Source: JAIVGV01 sp032229975 (GTDB taxonomy: Bacteria > Acidobacteriota > Blastocatellia > Pyrinomonadales > Pyrinomonadaceae). From it: DNA of 64,000 nt. Under the pieces are notes generated by a model, which was not told the origin of the DNA, ran no database searches, and saw only the letters and a program-made list of their open reading frames with translations. Where the stretch lies: positions 1 through 64,000 of the forward strand of contig JAVXVG010000028.1 in NCBI GenBank assembly GCA_032229975.1. Direction: 5' to 3'. Shown piece after piece: positions 15,362 through 24,342 of this stretch (position 1 is its first letter; each line of letters starts with the position of its first letter). Both the position numbers and the translations under genes were made by a program.

Positions 15362-16957
15362 ATGAACTTCTGTCTCGCATTGCAGACGCTCGCGCCCGCC
15401 TCGCCGGACGTGAACATGAGTTTGATCCTGCCCGAAACGATCGTCTCTGCGGCCGGCGTGCTCGTCATGCTCGTCGATGCTTTTACGCGACGCACAGATC
15501 GACGTTGGCTCACAGGCACGCTCTCACTCGTCGGACTTGTCGCAGCAGCAATGGTCTGTCTCTCGCTCTGGAACGGCGCGGGCGCGCACGAGCTTTATGC
15601 CTTCAATCGCATGGTCGTGCTCGACCATATGCGACTCTCGTTCACGCTCGTCTTCCTCGTCGTCTCCGCGTTGACGATCTTCGTCTCGATGATCTGGATC
15701 GAGTGGGAGCGTCTGCCTGCGGGCGAGTTTCATGCGCTGCTGCTGTTTGCGACTGTGGGGATGATGCTCATGGCTTCGGGCGCAGACCTCGTCATCATCT
15801 TCCTCGGCATCGAACTGCTCTCTATCGCGACCTACGTTATGGCCGGTTTCCGTCGCACGGACTTGCGCTCGAACGAATCGTCGATGAAATACTTCATCCT
15901 CGGCTCGTTCTCATCCGCGTTCCTGCTCTACGGTATTGCGCTTACTTACGGCGGCACTGTGACGAGCGCGGGCGGCGCGGGCACGACGAACATACGCGAG
16001 ATCGCACAGCGCATCGGCGATCCGTCGCTCCCCTACTCGGCACTGCTCTACGCGGGCGCGGCGATGATGCTCGTCGGCTTCGCATTCAAGATCGCAAGCG
16101 CGCCCTTTCACGTCTGGACGCCGGACGTTTACGAGGGCGCGCCAACGCCCGTCACTGCATTCATGGCTGCGGGCCCCAAAGCTGCGGGCTTTGCAGGCTT
16201 CATGCGCGTCTTCCTCTTCGCCTTCCCCTTCGTCGCGGGCGCAGCCGCCGCTTCGCAACTTCACAACGCGTGGCTCAACACGCTCGTCGTGATCTCGATG
16301 CTGACGATGACCGTCGGCAACCTTGCCGCGCTCGTGCAGACGAACGTCAAGCGGATGCTTGCCTATTCGTCCATCGCGCACGCGGGCTATGCGCTCGTCG
16401 GCTTCATTGCCGCAGGCGCGACTACAGATGCGGGAGAACGTCAAGAGGCCATCGCCGCCGTCGTTTTTTATCTGCTCGCCTATGCCGTGATGAACATCGG
16501 CGCGTTCGCCGTCGTCACCGTCATGGCCCGAAGCGGCGACCGGCGCACGGAGATCGAAGACTATAACGGCATAGGCTTTCTCGCCCCCGCTCTCTCTCTG
16601 ACGCTCACGCTCTTTCTCTTGAGCCTGCTCGGTGTGCCGCTCACAGCAGGCTTCATCGGCAAGGTGCTCGTCTTTCGCTCCGCGCTTGCGCAAAGCGCGC
16701 AGGGCTCGCGATACACTTGGCTCGTCGTCATCGGCGTCGTCAACACGGCCATCTCCGCTTACTATTACCTGCGCCTCGTCGTCGCGATGTTCTTCCGCGA
16801 ACGCACGAGCCAGTGGGCGGCCCCGCGCATCCCCGTGGGAATCACCATCGCTCTCATCCTGACGATCCTCGGCGTGCTCTACCTCGGCGTCTTCCCCGGT
16901 CGCCTCATCGACGCACTACGCGTCGCACAACCTTCGCTCAGCCAGTTAAAGCCGTAA
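15362..16957 (+). CDS. nuoN: NADH-quinone oxidoreductase subunit N
   Basis: Third antiporter-like subunit (ND2 homologue), which contacts NuoK. It is 531 residues and strongly hydrophobic. Motifs: FLGIELLSIATYVMAGF with the helix-5 glutamate, FKIASAPFHVWTPDVYEGAP with the helix-7 lysine, and MLAYSSIAHAGYALVG. Last gene of the complex I operon, 24 bp after nuoM; a hairpin repeat follows its stop. Confidence 0.96.
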   Translation: MNFCLALQTLAPASPDVNMSLILPETIVSAAGVLVMLVDAFTRRTDRRWLTGTLSLVGLVAAAMVCLSLWNGAGAHELYAFNRMVVLDHMRLSFTLVFLVVSALTIFVSMIWIEWERLPAGEFHALLLFATVGMMLMASGADLVIIFLGIELLSIATYVMAGFRRTDLRSNESSMKYFILGSFSSAFLLYGIALTYGGTVTSAGGAGTTNIREIAQRIGDPSLPYSALLYAGAAMMLVGFAFKIASAPFHVWTPDVYEGAPTPVTAFMAAGPKAAGFAGFMRVFLFAFPFVAGAAAASQLHNAWLNTLVVISMLTMTVGNLAALVQTNVKRMLAYSSIAHAGYALVGFIAAGATTDAGERQEAIAAVVFYLLAYAVMNIGAFAVVTVMARSGDRRTEIEDYNGIGFLAPALSLTLTLFLLSLLGVPLTAGFIGKVLVFRSALAQSAQGSRYTWLVVIGVVNTAISAYYYLRLVVAMFFRERTSQWAAPRIPVGITIALILTILGVLYLGVFPGRLIDALRVAQPSLSQLKP

Positions 16958-17050
16958 ATCGAGAAATCGTAAATCGTAAATCGTGAGCGGGAGAAGCGGT
17001 ATCTTCTTCTTCACGATTTACGATTCACTATTCTCGATTTACCATTCACG
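16958..17050 (+). repeat. Inverted 7-nt word array after nuoN
   Basis: The left arm (16958-16986) is a run of AATCGTA heptamers; the right arm (17011-17040) has the complement TTTACGA words, with 15 perfect pairs at the inner end and more with mismatches. The loop contains TATCTTCTTCT. It may end nuo transcription or stabilise the 3' end, but no long T-run follows directly. Confidence 0.8.
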
Positions 17051-17105
17051 TCTTTTGGTGTATGTATGCCACGTGAGCAGCGCGGCATCAAAGAAGGCGG
17101 AGGAC

Positions 17106-17654
17106 ATGGCGGACGATTTTGGCGAGCGGCTGCGGCGTGGACGCACGCCTTCGCTCGAATCGCTGCGCGCGCGCATTCGCGAGACGCTGGGCGACGAATG
17201 GCTGCCGCGCATCTATCGCGAGCGCGTGAGGACTATACGAACGCGCTCGCACCAGCTTCCAGCGTCGAATAGCTCTCCGCAGGTTGAAGTCCAGCACACG
17301 CTGCTCGGCGTCGAGTTGAAGATCGGTCGCCGCCGCGTCTCCTGCCCAGACCTCGCGACGGCGCGCTACCTCTCGGTCTTCGCGCGCGCGGGATGTGCGG
17401 AGGTGGCCGTGCCCTACGACATCACGAAAATCTCGCTCCTCGCCGATGACCTCGAATCATCTTGGCAGCGCACGATGCTCCTCGCCGAACATCTCACCGA
17501 TGGGCGCGCACGATCATTCCGCACGCGTCTGCGTAAACTTCTCGCCGGAGAGATTCGCGCGGGCGTGGTTGAGGCTGGCGCGGGCGAGGCTGTCCCGCAG
17601 TTTAAACAGGAGACGCAGCAAGGTCTCTATCGCGAGCGCGTGCCGCGCGCATGA
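17106..17654 (+). CDS. Hypothetical protein, 182 residues
   Basis: I do not recognise this protein. The ATG at 17106 is preceded by GGCGGAGG at a good distance, which fixes the start; the open frame upstream only translates the repeat. The N-terminal half is basic and helical (RLRRGRTPSLESLRARIRE). The middle has alternating strands, with a short hydrophobic stretch around LATARYLSVFARAGCAEVAV, and the C-terminal part is helical. It looks soluble, without signal peptide or membrane segment. Its TGA overlaps an ATG of the frame that leads into the amidotransferase-like gene, so the two may be expressed together. Confidence 0.65.
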   Translation: MADDFGERLRRGRTPSLESLRARIRETLGDEWLPRIYRERVRTIRTRSHQLPASNSSPQVEVQHTLLGVELKIGRRRVSCPDLATARYLSVFARAGCAEVAVPYDITKISLLADDLESSWQRTMLLAEHLTDGRARSFRTRLRKLLAGEIRAGVVEAGAGEAVPQFKQETQQGLYRERVPRA

Positions 17655-17686
17655 TTTTTCGCGCCGCGTCAGTTACAATCAGACCG

Positions 17687-18616
17687 ATGCACGAACTCAA
17701 AGATTTTTCACAGACCGATCAAGCCGAGCCGCTGCCCTTCCCTTTCAACCAGCGTCCCTATTGCAAGTACGAGCCGATCGAGAAACGGATCGAGACGATC
17801 CGCGTCCTCGTCATTGACGACCTGCTGCGCGACGAGCGCGACATCTCGGACGTGGCTCGCGCCGAGTGGGGCCGGCGCGCTGACTCTAATCTGAAACGTG
17901 AGCGCGAGATCGCCGGTCTGGCCCTCGGCAACATCCGCAACAACATCGCGCGCCTCGTGCGCGAGCCCGAAACGCGCGTCGCGCATTTCTCAGAGATCGC
18001 CGACACTGCTGCGGAGTTTCAACCCGACGCCATCGTCTTGAGCGGCACGCTGCGCGATTTCGATTATTACAAGCCGGAGCTGCTTGAAGAGTTCGGCCGC
18101 TTTATGCGCGCGACACGGATTCCCGTCCTCGGCATCTGCGGCGGCCACCAGATGATCGGCTTGAGCTTTGGCGCGCGCGTCGTCACGCTCGACAACAAAG
18201 AGCAGCACGAGAATCGCGCGGGACGGCCCTTCGAGTACCAGTATCGCTTCGTGCGCATCATCGATGCGATTGATCCGATCTTCGTCGGGGTTGATGATCG
18301 CGACTCAGGCATCTGGCAGGACTACACCATCGAATCGTGCATCCTGCGCGTTTGGCAGAACCACGGCCTACAGCTCGACCGCGTGCCCGAAGGCTTCAAG
18401 CTCATCGCGACCGCCTACTTCTGTCGCAACCAGATGATGGTCAAGCGCACGGACGGCCAACTCATCTACACCGTCCAGTATCATCTCGAAAAATCTTTCG
18501 AGGACTGGGACAAGCGACGCGCGACGCGATGGGAACACCCGAACGACTCGCGCGACGGCCGGATCATCTTCGAGAACTTTTTGAACCTCGCGCTGGAACA
18601 TTCGCGGCAGGCATAA
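17687..18616 (+). CDS. Class I glutamine amidotransferase-like protein
   Basis: About 309 residues with a GATase-1 fold of the GuaA/CarA type. The nucleophile elbow is GICGGHQMIG, and the later triad partners appear as YHLEKSFEDW in place of the usual FHPE, so Cys, His and Glu are all present and glutaminase activity is plausible. An N-terminal segment of about 100 residues, rich in Arg and Glu, precedes the domain and is not typical. No synthetase domain is attached, and the acceptor substrate is unknown. Two starts are possible: the ATG at 17651 overlapping the upstream stop, or the ATG at 17687 lying 7 nt after a TACAAT sequence (17674-17679), which would give a leaderless message. A strong terminator follows. 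Confidence 0.75.
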   Translation: MHELKDFSQTDQAEPLPFPFNQRPYCKYEPIEKRIETIRVLVIDDLLRDERDISDVARAEWGRRADSNLKREREIAGLALGNIRNNIARLVREPETRVAHFSEIADTAAEFQPDAIVLSGTLRDFDYYKPELLEEFGRFMRATRIPVLGICGGHQMIGLSFGARVVTLDNKEQHENRAGRPFEYQYRFVRIIDAIDPIFVGVDDRDSGIWQDYTIESCILRVWQNHGLQLDRVPEGFKLIATAYFCRNQMMVKRTDGQLIYTVQYHLEKSFEDWDKRRATRWEHPNDSRDGRIIFENFLNLALEHSRQA

Positions 18617-18637
18617 CGACGCCGCACAGTGAAAGAT

Positions 18638-18679
18638 AAAGGCAGAGGCCCGCGCCGAGTGACGCGGGCCTCTGCCTTT
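18638..18679. terminator. Bidirectional intrinsic terminator
   Basis: A 17-bp perfect stem (18638-18654 with 18663-18679) around an 8-nt loop, flanked by AAA on one side and TTT on the other. It lies between two convergent genes (amidotransferase-like, plus; YbdK-like, minus), so it can stop transcription from both sides. Confidence 0.85.
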
Positions 18680-18706
18680 CCATCTATTCAAGACTCCTTC
18701 CATCGA

Positions 18707-19816
18707 TCAACTCACCGGCACGTTTTCTATCGTTCTCACGATCAGTCGATCAACCACCGCCTTCAAATCATTAGTCTCCGCGAAGACCTTCAACTGATCG
18801 TCGGCTGATGTGCCGCGCTCAAGGATCGTGTGGATGTGCTCCACCTCTTTGCGCGAGCCGAGATCGTCGAGCACGTCGTCAACGAAGTCGAGCAGCTCGC
18901 GTATGAGATCGCGCGTCGGGACTTCCTTCTGCTTGCCGAAGTCGATCATATTGCCTTCGAGCCCATAGCGCACCGCGCGCCACTTGTTCTCTTGAATCAG
19001 CATCCGACGATAGAGCCGGAAGCCGAGGTTGCGCTCGATGAGCCGGTCGAGCTTGCACACAATCGCCTGAAAGAGCGCGGCGATGGCGATGGTATCGTCC
19101 ACGCGCGTCGGTATGTCGCAGACGCGAAACTCCAGCGTCGGGAAGTAAGGATGCGGTCGCACGTCCCACCAGATTTTCTTCGGGTTGCTGATCGAGTTCG
19201 TGTCGAGCAGCATCTGGACATACTGCGCGAAGGCCGTGTAGGAGCCGAAGTGATCGGGGATGTCTGTGCGCGGAAACTTTTTGAAGACCTCGGAGCGATA
19301 AGATTTCAGTCCGCTATTGACGCCGAGCCAGAAAGGCGACGAGGTGGTGAGCGCGAGCACGTGCGGCAGGAAGTAGCGCGCGGCGTTCATGATGTGAATC
19401 TGCCGCTCGCGATCTTCGATGCCGACGTGGACGTGGAGACCGAAGATGAGCAGCGAGCGCGCGACCATCTGCAACTCTTCGATGAGAAGCATGTAGTGTG
19501 GGTCGTCGAAAATCTGCTGGTCAGTCCACTTCGAGATGGGGTGCGTGGAGGCGGCGACGATGGCGAGCCCATTTTTTCGCGCGAGCCCGGAGACGATGGA
19601 GCGCAGGTTCGTGATATCGACGCGCGCTTCCTGTATGTTGCGACAAATCCCTGTGCCCACTTCCACCTGCGCCTGCATCATCTCCGGCTTCACCTGCTCG
19701 CCGAGGATCATCCGGCCCTCTTCGAGCATCTCCGAGACGTGCGACTTCAGCTCGCGCGTTTCGGGATCGACGATCTGAAACTCCTCCTCGATGCCGAGCG
19801 TGTACTTGTCAGCCAT
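18707..19816 (-). CDS. YbdK/GCS2-family carboxylate-amine ligase
   Basis: A 369-residue member of the glutamate-cysteine ligase 2 family (YbdK type), ATP-dependent enzymes that join a carboxylate to an amine. Typical features are the start YTLGIEEEFQIVD, FGLHVHVGIEDRE (metal and glutamate binding), SSPFWLGVNSGLKSYRS, and WWDVRPHPYFPTLEFRVCD. E. coli YbdK shows weak gamma-glutamylcysteine synthetase activity, but the true substrate in most species is unknown. GGGGAGGAG precedes the ATG. It is the last gene of a minus-strand group with an ATP-grasp enzyme, which hints at a small peptide or amide product. Confidence 0.85.
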   Translation of the reverse strand: MADKYTLGIEEEFQIVDPETRELKSHVSEMLEEGRMILGEQVKPEMMQAQVEVGTGICRNIQEARVDITNLRSIVSGLARKNGLAIVAASTHPISKWTDQQIFDDPHYMLLIEELQMVARSLLIFGLHVHVGIEDRERQIHIMNAARYFLPHVLALTTSSPFWLGVNSGLKSYRSEVFKKFPRTDIPDHFGSYTAFAQYVQMLLDTNSISNPKKIWWDVRPHPYFPTLEFRVCDIPTRVDDTIAIAALFQAIVCKLDRLIERNLGFRLYRRMLIQENKWRAVRYGLEGNMIDFGKQKEVPTRDLIRELLDFVDDVLDDLGSRKEVEHIHTILERGTSADDQLKVFAETNDLKAVVDRLIVRTIENVPVS

Positions 19817-19854
19817 GCTTCACAGCTCCTCCCCTGTCCCGCCACGCAATCATG

Positions 19855-20379
19855 CTATCGCGATAAATCATAACCTAGCGCGTCGGCGATCTCCTCCGTG
19901 TGTGGCGTGCGTGCGCGCAGCTTCTCGTGCCAAAGGTGGAGCAACAGGCTTGAAGGTCTCGCCAAAGGCGCGTGTAGATCGAAGTGAACCGACCATTCGC
20001 GCTTGCGCCTTCGCGCGCGTAGAAAGTGGAGCGCGGCCTTCGCTCTTTTCAACTCGTAGAATCCTTCCGCAGTGTCACCGTGCGCGGCGAAGCGCGAGGT
20101 GAAGCGCGTGCTGCGACTGAGTTTGGATTTCAGTGCGGGCGCGGCGATGAACTCCAGACCGACGCCGCCCTCGCCGTAAACATTCGTCACGCGCTCGACT
20201 TCGCGCCACAGATTCAACTCGCTCAAACGACGCGCAAAGATCAACAGAGCACGCTGCTTCTCTAAATCGAGCGCGTTAAAAACATCCCCGGCGTCCGCGC
20301 CTCCATAGAGGCCTTCGAGCTTCCCGTCAAGCGCGTCGCGCAGGTTCGGCGCAAGCCCGCGCCAGTCAAGCTCGCGCAT
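19855..20379 (-). CDS. Hypothetical protein, about 174 residues
   Basis: Not recognised. The product is soluble-looking: an acidic, helical N-terminal half (LDGKLEGLYGGADAGDVFNA) and a very basic centre (LRARRRKRE) followed by a His/Leu-rich C-terminus. The frame remains open to 20433, but that overlaps the PilZ gene by 41 nt; an ATG at 20379, 13 nt after the PilZ stop, is the simpler start. It lies between the PilZ gene and the YbdK-like gene on the same strand and is probably co-transcribed. Confidence 0.6.
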   Translation of the reverse strand: MRELDWRGLAPNLRDALDGKLEGLYGGADAGDVFNALDLEKQRALLIFARRLSELNLWREVERVTNVYGEGGVGLEFIAAPALKSKLSRSTRFTSRFAAHGDTAEGFYELKRAKAALHFLRARRRKREWSVHFDLHAPLARPSSLLLHLWHEKLRARTPHTEEIADALGYDLSR

Positions 20380-20392
20380 TTCAGACACGCGC

Positions 20393-20728
20393 TCACTCGC
20401 CGGAGAGGGCCTGCTCGATGGTCGCGCGATCATGCTCGCTTAGCCCGTGAAAGCTCACGCCGACTCCGCGCCCCGGATTGCTATAAACCACTTCGGCGTT
20501 GACGACCACGTCGCCTTCTGGGAAAGGCAGGCGCAGCGTGAGCAGTCCGCCTTCCGGCAGCTCTTTCTGTGTGTTCATGTAGAGCCCGCCGACGCTGATG
20601 TCCTTCGTGCTCGCGATGCCGGTGGCGTCCGCGCCGTCGAAGAACACGTCCACGATGAGCCGCGAGCGGTCGAAGTGTCGCCGATCCTCTGTCGGCGTCT
20701 CGGCGTCTGCGTCAAAGTCTCTGGTCAT
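20393..20728 (-). CDS. PilZ-domain protein (predicted c-di-GMP receptor)
   Basis: A 111-residue stand-alone PilZ domain. Both binding motifs are present: the arginine motif RRHFDR at about residues 16-21, and DISVGG at about residues 43-48, matching (D/N)xSxxG. Such domains bind cyclic di-GMP and pass the signal to a partner. A short acidic N-terminal tail precedes the domain. It sits between the ATP-grasp gene (129 bp upstream) and two further minus-strand genes, so second-messenger control of that group is possible but unproven. Confidence 0.85.
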   Translation of the reverse strand: MTRDFDADAETPTEDRRHFDRSRLIVDVFFDGADATGIASTKDISVGGLYMNTQKELPEGGLLTLRLPFPEGDVVVNAEVVYSNPGRGVGVSFHGLSEHDRATIEQALSGE

Positions 20729-20857
20729 CTGGGGGCCACTCCGCGTTGAAGTTTCGATAAGACAACGAAGAACATGCGATAGATCAAATGACGACTCAAC
20801 TACCGGCTCGACTATTATCTCAACTGTCGCATGCCAACGCGCGGTTATGCGACGCGC

Positions 20858-22216
20858 TCAACTCTTCTCGTCGATGATGAAGGTCGGAACCATCCCGCCG
20901 CCCGAAGAGACGTTCGCCAATTCAGTCGAGGAGAGGCGCGTGAATGCCGAGCCGACCTTACCGTGGAAGAGCATCGGATCGAGATCGACGAGCTGTTCGG
21001 CGAAGTTGATCTTTCCGTCATCGCCGAGCGCGGGGAAAGTTTCACGCGCGGTCTTCACGCGCTCCTGCACGAGATAGTCGCCGTCGGCGAGCGCATGGCG
21101 CAGGGCCTCCTCCCAAGCAGACTCATCCGTGTTCCAACCGATGTAGATGCCGTGCCCGCCATAGTCATCGTTGGGCTTCAAGACGAGTTGATCGCGCCCG
21201 CTTCGTGTGAATTCAAGCAGATCGATCTGCGCGCCATGCCGCTCCGTGTGCTCGGCGCGCACCTTGCGTGTCCACGGCACGTGGCGTTTGATCACGTCGC
21301 GTTCCTCGCCGTTGAAAAGTCGCGCATGACGATCATCAGTCAGCACGGCGAAGAGGGCCTTCTTGTGGATCATCTTCGAGCGGAAGCTGTTGACCATGCA
21401 CACGGCGCGCGCGCGATACGCTTCGAGCAGCGCGGGTTGCGCGTCCATGATCGGCAGATACTCGTTGACGAGCAGACGCTTGTAAACGATGTCGATCTCA
21501 AACGCGCCCGCGCGCAGTCTGCCGCCCGTGAACTCAAGCTCGTCTGGCGAAGCGATGATCGCAGGGTAGCCGCGACTCTCGAAGTATTCGCGGAACAACT
21601 CGAACTCTTTTTGCGTGGGCAGGCCCTTGAGATCGACGATGGCGATGCGCGGCGCGCGCGCAGGCTCGCGGCCGAGGAATTCACTATGAGCGCGCAGCAG
21701 CACTTCGAGCAACTGATGACGACCGTCGAAGATTCGCAAGTGGTAGCGTTCGGCGAAGCGGCGCATGACGGGAAGCGCGGAGAAGATTTCGTAGGCGGCA
21801 TCGGCGTAGGCGATCCCCGCCGGACTCTCTCCGTTCAACTCGACGAAGCTGTAAGAGTCGCCCGTCAGAAACGAATCGAGCCGCGCGGTGGGCGAGACTT
21901 CTCGATAGCCCGGATCGATTGCGACCAACTCGCGCTCGATATCCGTCAGGCCCAGTTCGGCCAGTAGCGCGGAGTCTTCCACCGCCGCGTCCTTCACCTT
22001 CTGGATCGCGCCCCAGACCGTTTCGCAGATGCGCGTCACGCGTGCCCAGTCGCGCTCTGTGACGAAGTGTGGGCGCAGGTATGGCGAAAGCCTGCGACCG
22101 CCGAAGATCAGTTTCGCGCGTTCCAGCCCTTCGTCGAGCATGACGCGCGAAGACTCGGCGAGCACAGGGTCTTCCAGCAACTCGTGGTAGTAAGAGACGG
22201 CGTCCTGAAGCATCAC
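20858..22216 (-). CDS. Circularly permuted ATP-grasp family protein
   Basis: A 452-residue protein with the C-terminal signature of ATP-grasp ligases of the circularly permuted or glutathionylspermidine-synthase-like group: MVNSFRSKMIHKKALFAVL, then LVLKPNDDYGGHGIYIG (ATP-binding loop) and DYLVQERV. The N-terminal half carries FVELNGESPAGIAYADA, often found in these proteins. The family forms amide bonds from a carboxylate, ATP and an amine. Its presence with a YbdK-type ligase on the same strand suggests the two build or extend the same small molecule. First gene of the group; no strong promoter recognised upstream. Confidence 0.75.
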   Translation of the reverse strand: MMLQDAVSYYHELLEDPVLAESSRVMLDEGLERAKLIFGGRRLSPYLRPHFVTERDWARVTRICETVWGAIQKVKDAAVEDSALLAELGLTDIERELVAIDPGYREVSPTARLDSFLTGDSYSFVELNGESPAGIAYADAAYEIFSALPVMRRFAERYHLRIFDGRHQLLEVLLRAHSEFLGREPARAPRIAIVDLKGLPTQKEFELFREYFESRGYPAIIASPDELEFTGGRLRAGAFEIDIVYKRLLVNEYLPIMDAQPALLEAYRARAVCMVNSFRSKMIHKKALFAVLTDDRHARLFNGEERDVIKRHVPWTRKVRAEHTERHGAQIDLLEFTRSGRDQLVLKPNDDYGGHGIYIGWNTDESAWEEALRHALADGDYLVQERVKTARETFPALGDDGKINFAEQLVDLDPMLFHGKVGSAFTRLSSTELANVSSGGGMVPTFIIDEKS

Positions 22217-22380
22217 TCTTGAAGACTTTCCGTTGAATTGAATGAGAGCTTGATCGCCGCTAGGGTATCACAAGTCGCGGCGCGTGGCGGGTGCAAAAGC
22301 GAGATGCCGGACGTGCCGCTACGCGCTAGTCTGTTCGCGTGATGGTTCGGAGTGAGAATGTTGTAGGTGAAACGGGCCGG

Positions 22381-24342
22381 TTATTTTTCAGGCGCAGGGC
22401 CGAGCTTGAGCGTGAGCTTCTTGCCGTCGCGCAAGACGCCGAGCGAGATCGAAGAGTTATCTTCGTGCGAGAGCTTTGCTTTCCAATCGACGCTGAGGCT
22501 TGGCTGATTATTCACCGTCTCGATCACGTCGCCGACGCGCAGGTCTGAATGCGCAGCCGGACTTTCAGGTCGCACCGCGACGACGAGCAGGCCCTTGAGC
22601 GTCTGCGCGTCGCCGTTGATGACAGTCGTCCTCAGAAATGCACGCGCTTCGACTCCGAGCGGCAGCAACGGATTTCCAACGATGGCCGGCGACGAGTCGG
22701 TGGCAGCGCGCAGGCGTGCTTGCGCCTCGATGAACTGCTGCTCGAAACGAGAGACCGTGAGGCTCATCTGCCTGTATGTCTCTTCCGTCTCCCGCAGCCT
22801 CTCGCGCACTCCGCGTAACTGCTCTTCGATGGCCCTCGCCTGCGCCCTCGTCGCGCCCGATCCGTTCGTCGTATAAGTATGTTGCAGCCGGGCCATCTCC
22901 TCTTGCAGCCGCGTCACTTCGGAGACGATGCGGCCTGCTTCGATCTGTGAGCGGGAGAGACTCGACTGTGCGGCGGAGACTTCGGCGCGCGCAGTTTCGG
23001 CGGCGGGGTTCTGCGCTTCGCTGAGCACGACGCGCAAGGAGAGCGGCGACGCGCCGGCGCGCAGCACGGTGAACTGCGCGGGCGCGTTGCCGCCGAGCTC
23101 TTTCAGAATCCACGTCATGTCTTCGACGTTGCGCACGTCGTGATCGCCGACGCGAGAGATCACGTCGCCGGTGCGAAGTCCGGCGCGCGCGGCGGGCGTG
23201 CCGGGAGCGACCGAAGTTAAGAGCACGCCCTGCTGCCTTCTGACGAGCGTCGAAGCCTGCACGCGCGTCCAACCTTGCGCGACGAAGAGATCGGGCGAAG
23301 TCTGCGCCACGGCGTCGCCGCGTGCGCCAAGCCACGGCTGCGGCACGCTCGCGCGACGCGCCTGCACGCGTGACGCCGCCGCGCGCACGGCTTCCGCCGG
23401 AAGCAGACGCGTCTGATGGCCCTCGTTGTGTTCGACGATGCCGACCAGCGCGTTGCGTTCCGAGAGCGCGACGCCACCGGCCCATTCGGGCGAGACATTT
23501 TGCGTTTCAACATCAAGCGTGATCGCTCGACCTGAAGCCGAGCGACGCACTTCTTTCAGCGTGCCCTCGATCTCGCCGAGGTTCATGTAGAGCACGCCTT
23601 CGTCGCCGACTGAATCGGGCGCGCGTGTCGTTGCCGTGCGCGACATTGATGAGGTCGAGCGTCCAACAACAGGCGCGCTCGCCGGAAGCGGAGCCCAGAC
23701 ACAAACGCGCTGACCGACGGCCAACGCCTGCGTTGTCTCCTTCGATGGCGTCATCACGAACTGGCTGGCCTCGAACAGAGAGAGGCCCGTGCTTGCGTCC
23801 AAGCCGACGAAACGCGCGTCGAACTCTGCGCCGTCGGCGCGCACAAGTTTGAAGCTCGAATCGCCGGGTGTGGTCGCGTTCTGTAACTCCGGGAACAGCG
23901 TCGCGAAGCTCAACACGTCGGAGTCCGACTGCGGCAAGCGCGCAACGACCGAGCGGCCATCAGGCATGACGTATCCGGCGACAATGTTCGTGCGGACGAA
24001 CTTGTCGTCGAAGGTCGTGACGAAGGGCGCATCAGGCGGCGCAACCGAAGCGCGCAGCTTCCAACCACTCAGACGATGCACGACGGCGACGACCGGAGGC
24101 GCGGATGTTTGAACAATCGGGGCCGGGCCCAAGCTCTTCGCGCGCGCGGGCTGCGCCTGTATGGTTGCGATAACGATGCTCGTTGCTCTCGCCGGACGCA
24201 TCGTCTGCTGCGCTTGAACTGTCACGCATGAAGCAGTGAGCATGACGAGCGCAAGATACGCCGTGCGCCCTTGCGTCGCGACGTTAACGACAGCGCATAG
24301 AGCATCGTTGAATAGTTTCGATCTACTCGACACCTTTACCAC
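22381..24342 (-). CDS. HtrA-like pseudoprotease with two PDZ domains and a coiled coil
   Basis: About 653 residues: N-terminal hydrophobic export segment (residues about 28-45), a trypsin-like beta-barrel region (about 90-340), PDZ-1 (about 365-450, GVLLTSVAPGTPAARAGL), a long Glu/Arg/Gln-rich coiled coil (about 450-550), and PDZ-2 (about 575-650, PESPAAHSDLRVGDVIETV). The protease fold lacks its triad: the place of the GNSGG serine loop reads SPEWAGG, the HTNNHV-like position has no His, and the usual Asp of DIAVL is replaced in TGLSLFEAS. It is therefore predicted to be a periplasmic scaffold or sensor. The start overlaps the end of the anti-sigma gene by 7 nt, so it belongs to the envelope-stress-like sigma/anti-sigma operon. 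Confidence 0.75.
   Translation of the reverse strand: MVKVSSRSKLFNDALCAVVNVATQGRTAYLALVMLTASCVTVQAQQTMRPARATSIVIATIQAQPARAKSLGPAPIVQTSAPPVVAVVHRLSGWKLRASVAPPDAPFVTTFDDKFVRTNIVAGYVMPDGRSVVARLPQSDSDVLSFATLFPELQNATTPGDSSFKLVRADGAEFDARFVGLDASTGLSLFEASQFVMTPSKETTQALAVGQRVCVWAPLPASAPVVGRSTSSMSRTATTRAPDSVGDEGVLYMNLGEIEGTLKEVRRSASGRAITLDVETQNVSPEWAGGVALSERNALVGIVEHNEGHQTRLLPAEAVRAAASRVQARRASVPQPWLGARGDAVAQTSPDLFVAQGWTRVQASTLVRRQQGVLLTSVAPGTPAARAGLRTGDVISRVGDHDVRNVEDMTWILKELGGNAPAQFTVLRAGASPLSLRVVLSEAQNPAAETARAEVSAAQSSLSRSQIEAGRIVSEVTRLQEEMARLQHTYTTNGSGATRAQARAIEEQLRGVRERLRETEETYRQMSLTVSRFEQQFIEAQARLRAATDSSPAIVGNPLLPLGVEARAFLRTTVINGDAQTLKGLLVVAVRPESPAAHSDLRVGDVIETVNNQPSLSVDWKAKLSHEDNSSISLGVLRDGKKLTLKLGPAPEK

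Noticed and set aside
2849..17050. Heptamer arrays considered as CRISPR repeats
   Set aside because: There are no identical repeats of 24-40 bp with unique spacers and no cas genes; the units are 7 nt and inverted.
20831..21967. A 378-codon plus-strand open frame
   Set aside because: Antisense to the ATP-grasp gene; no recognisable domain.
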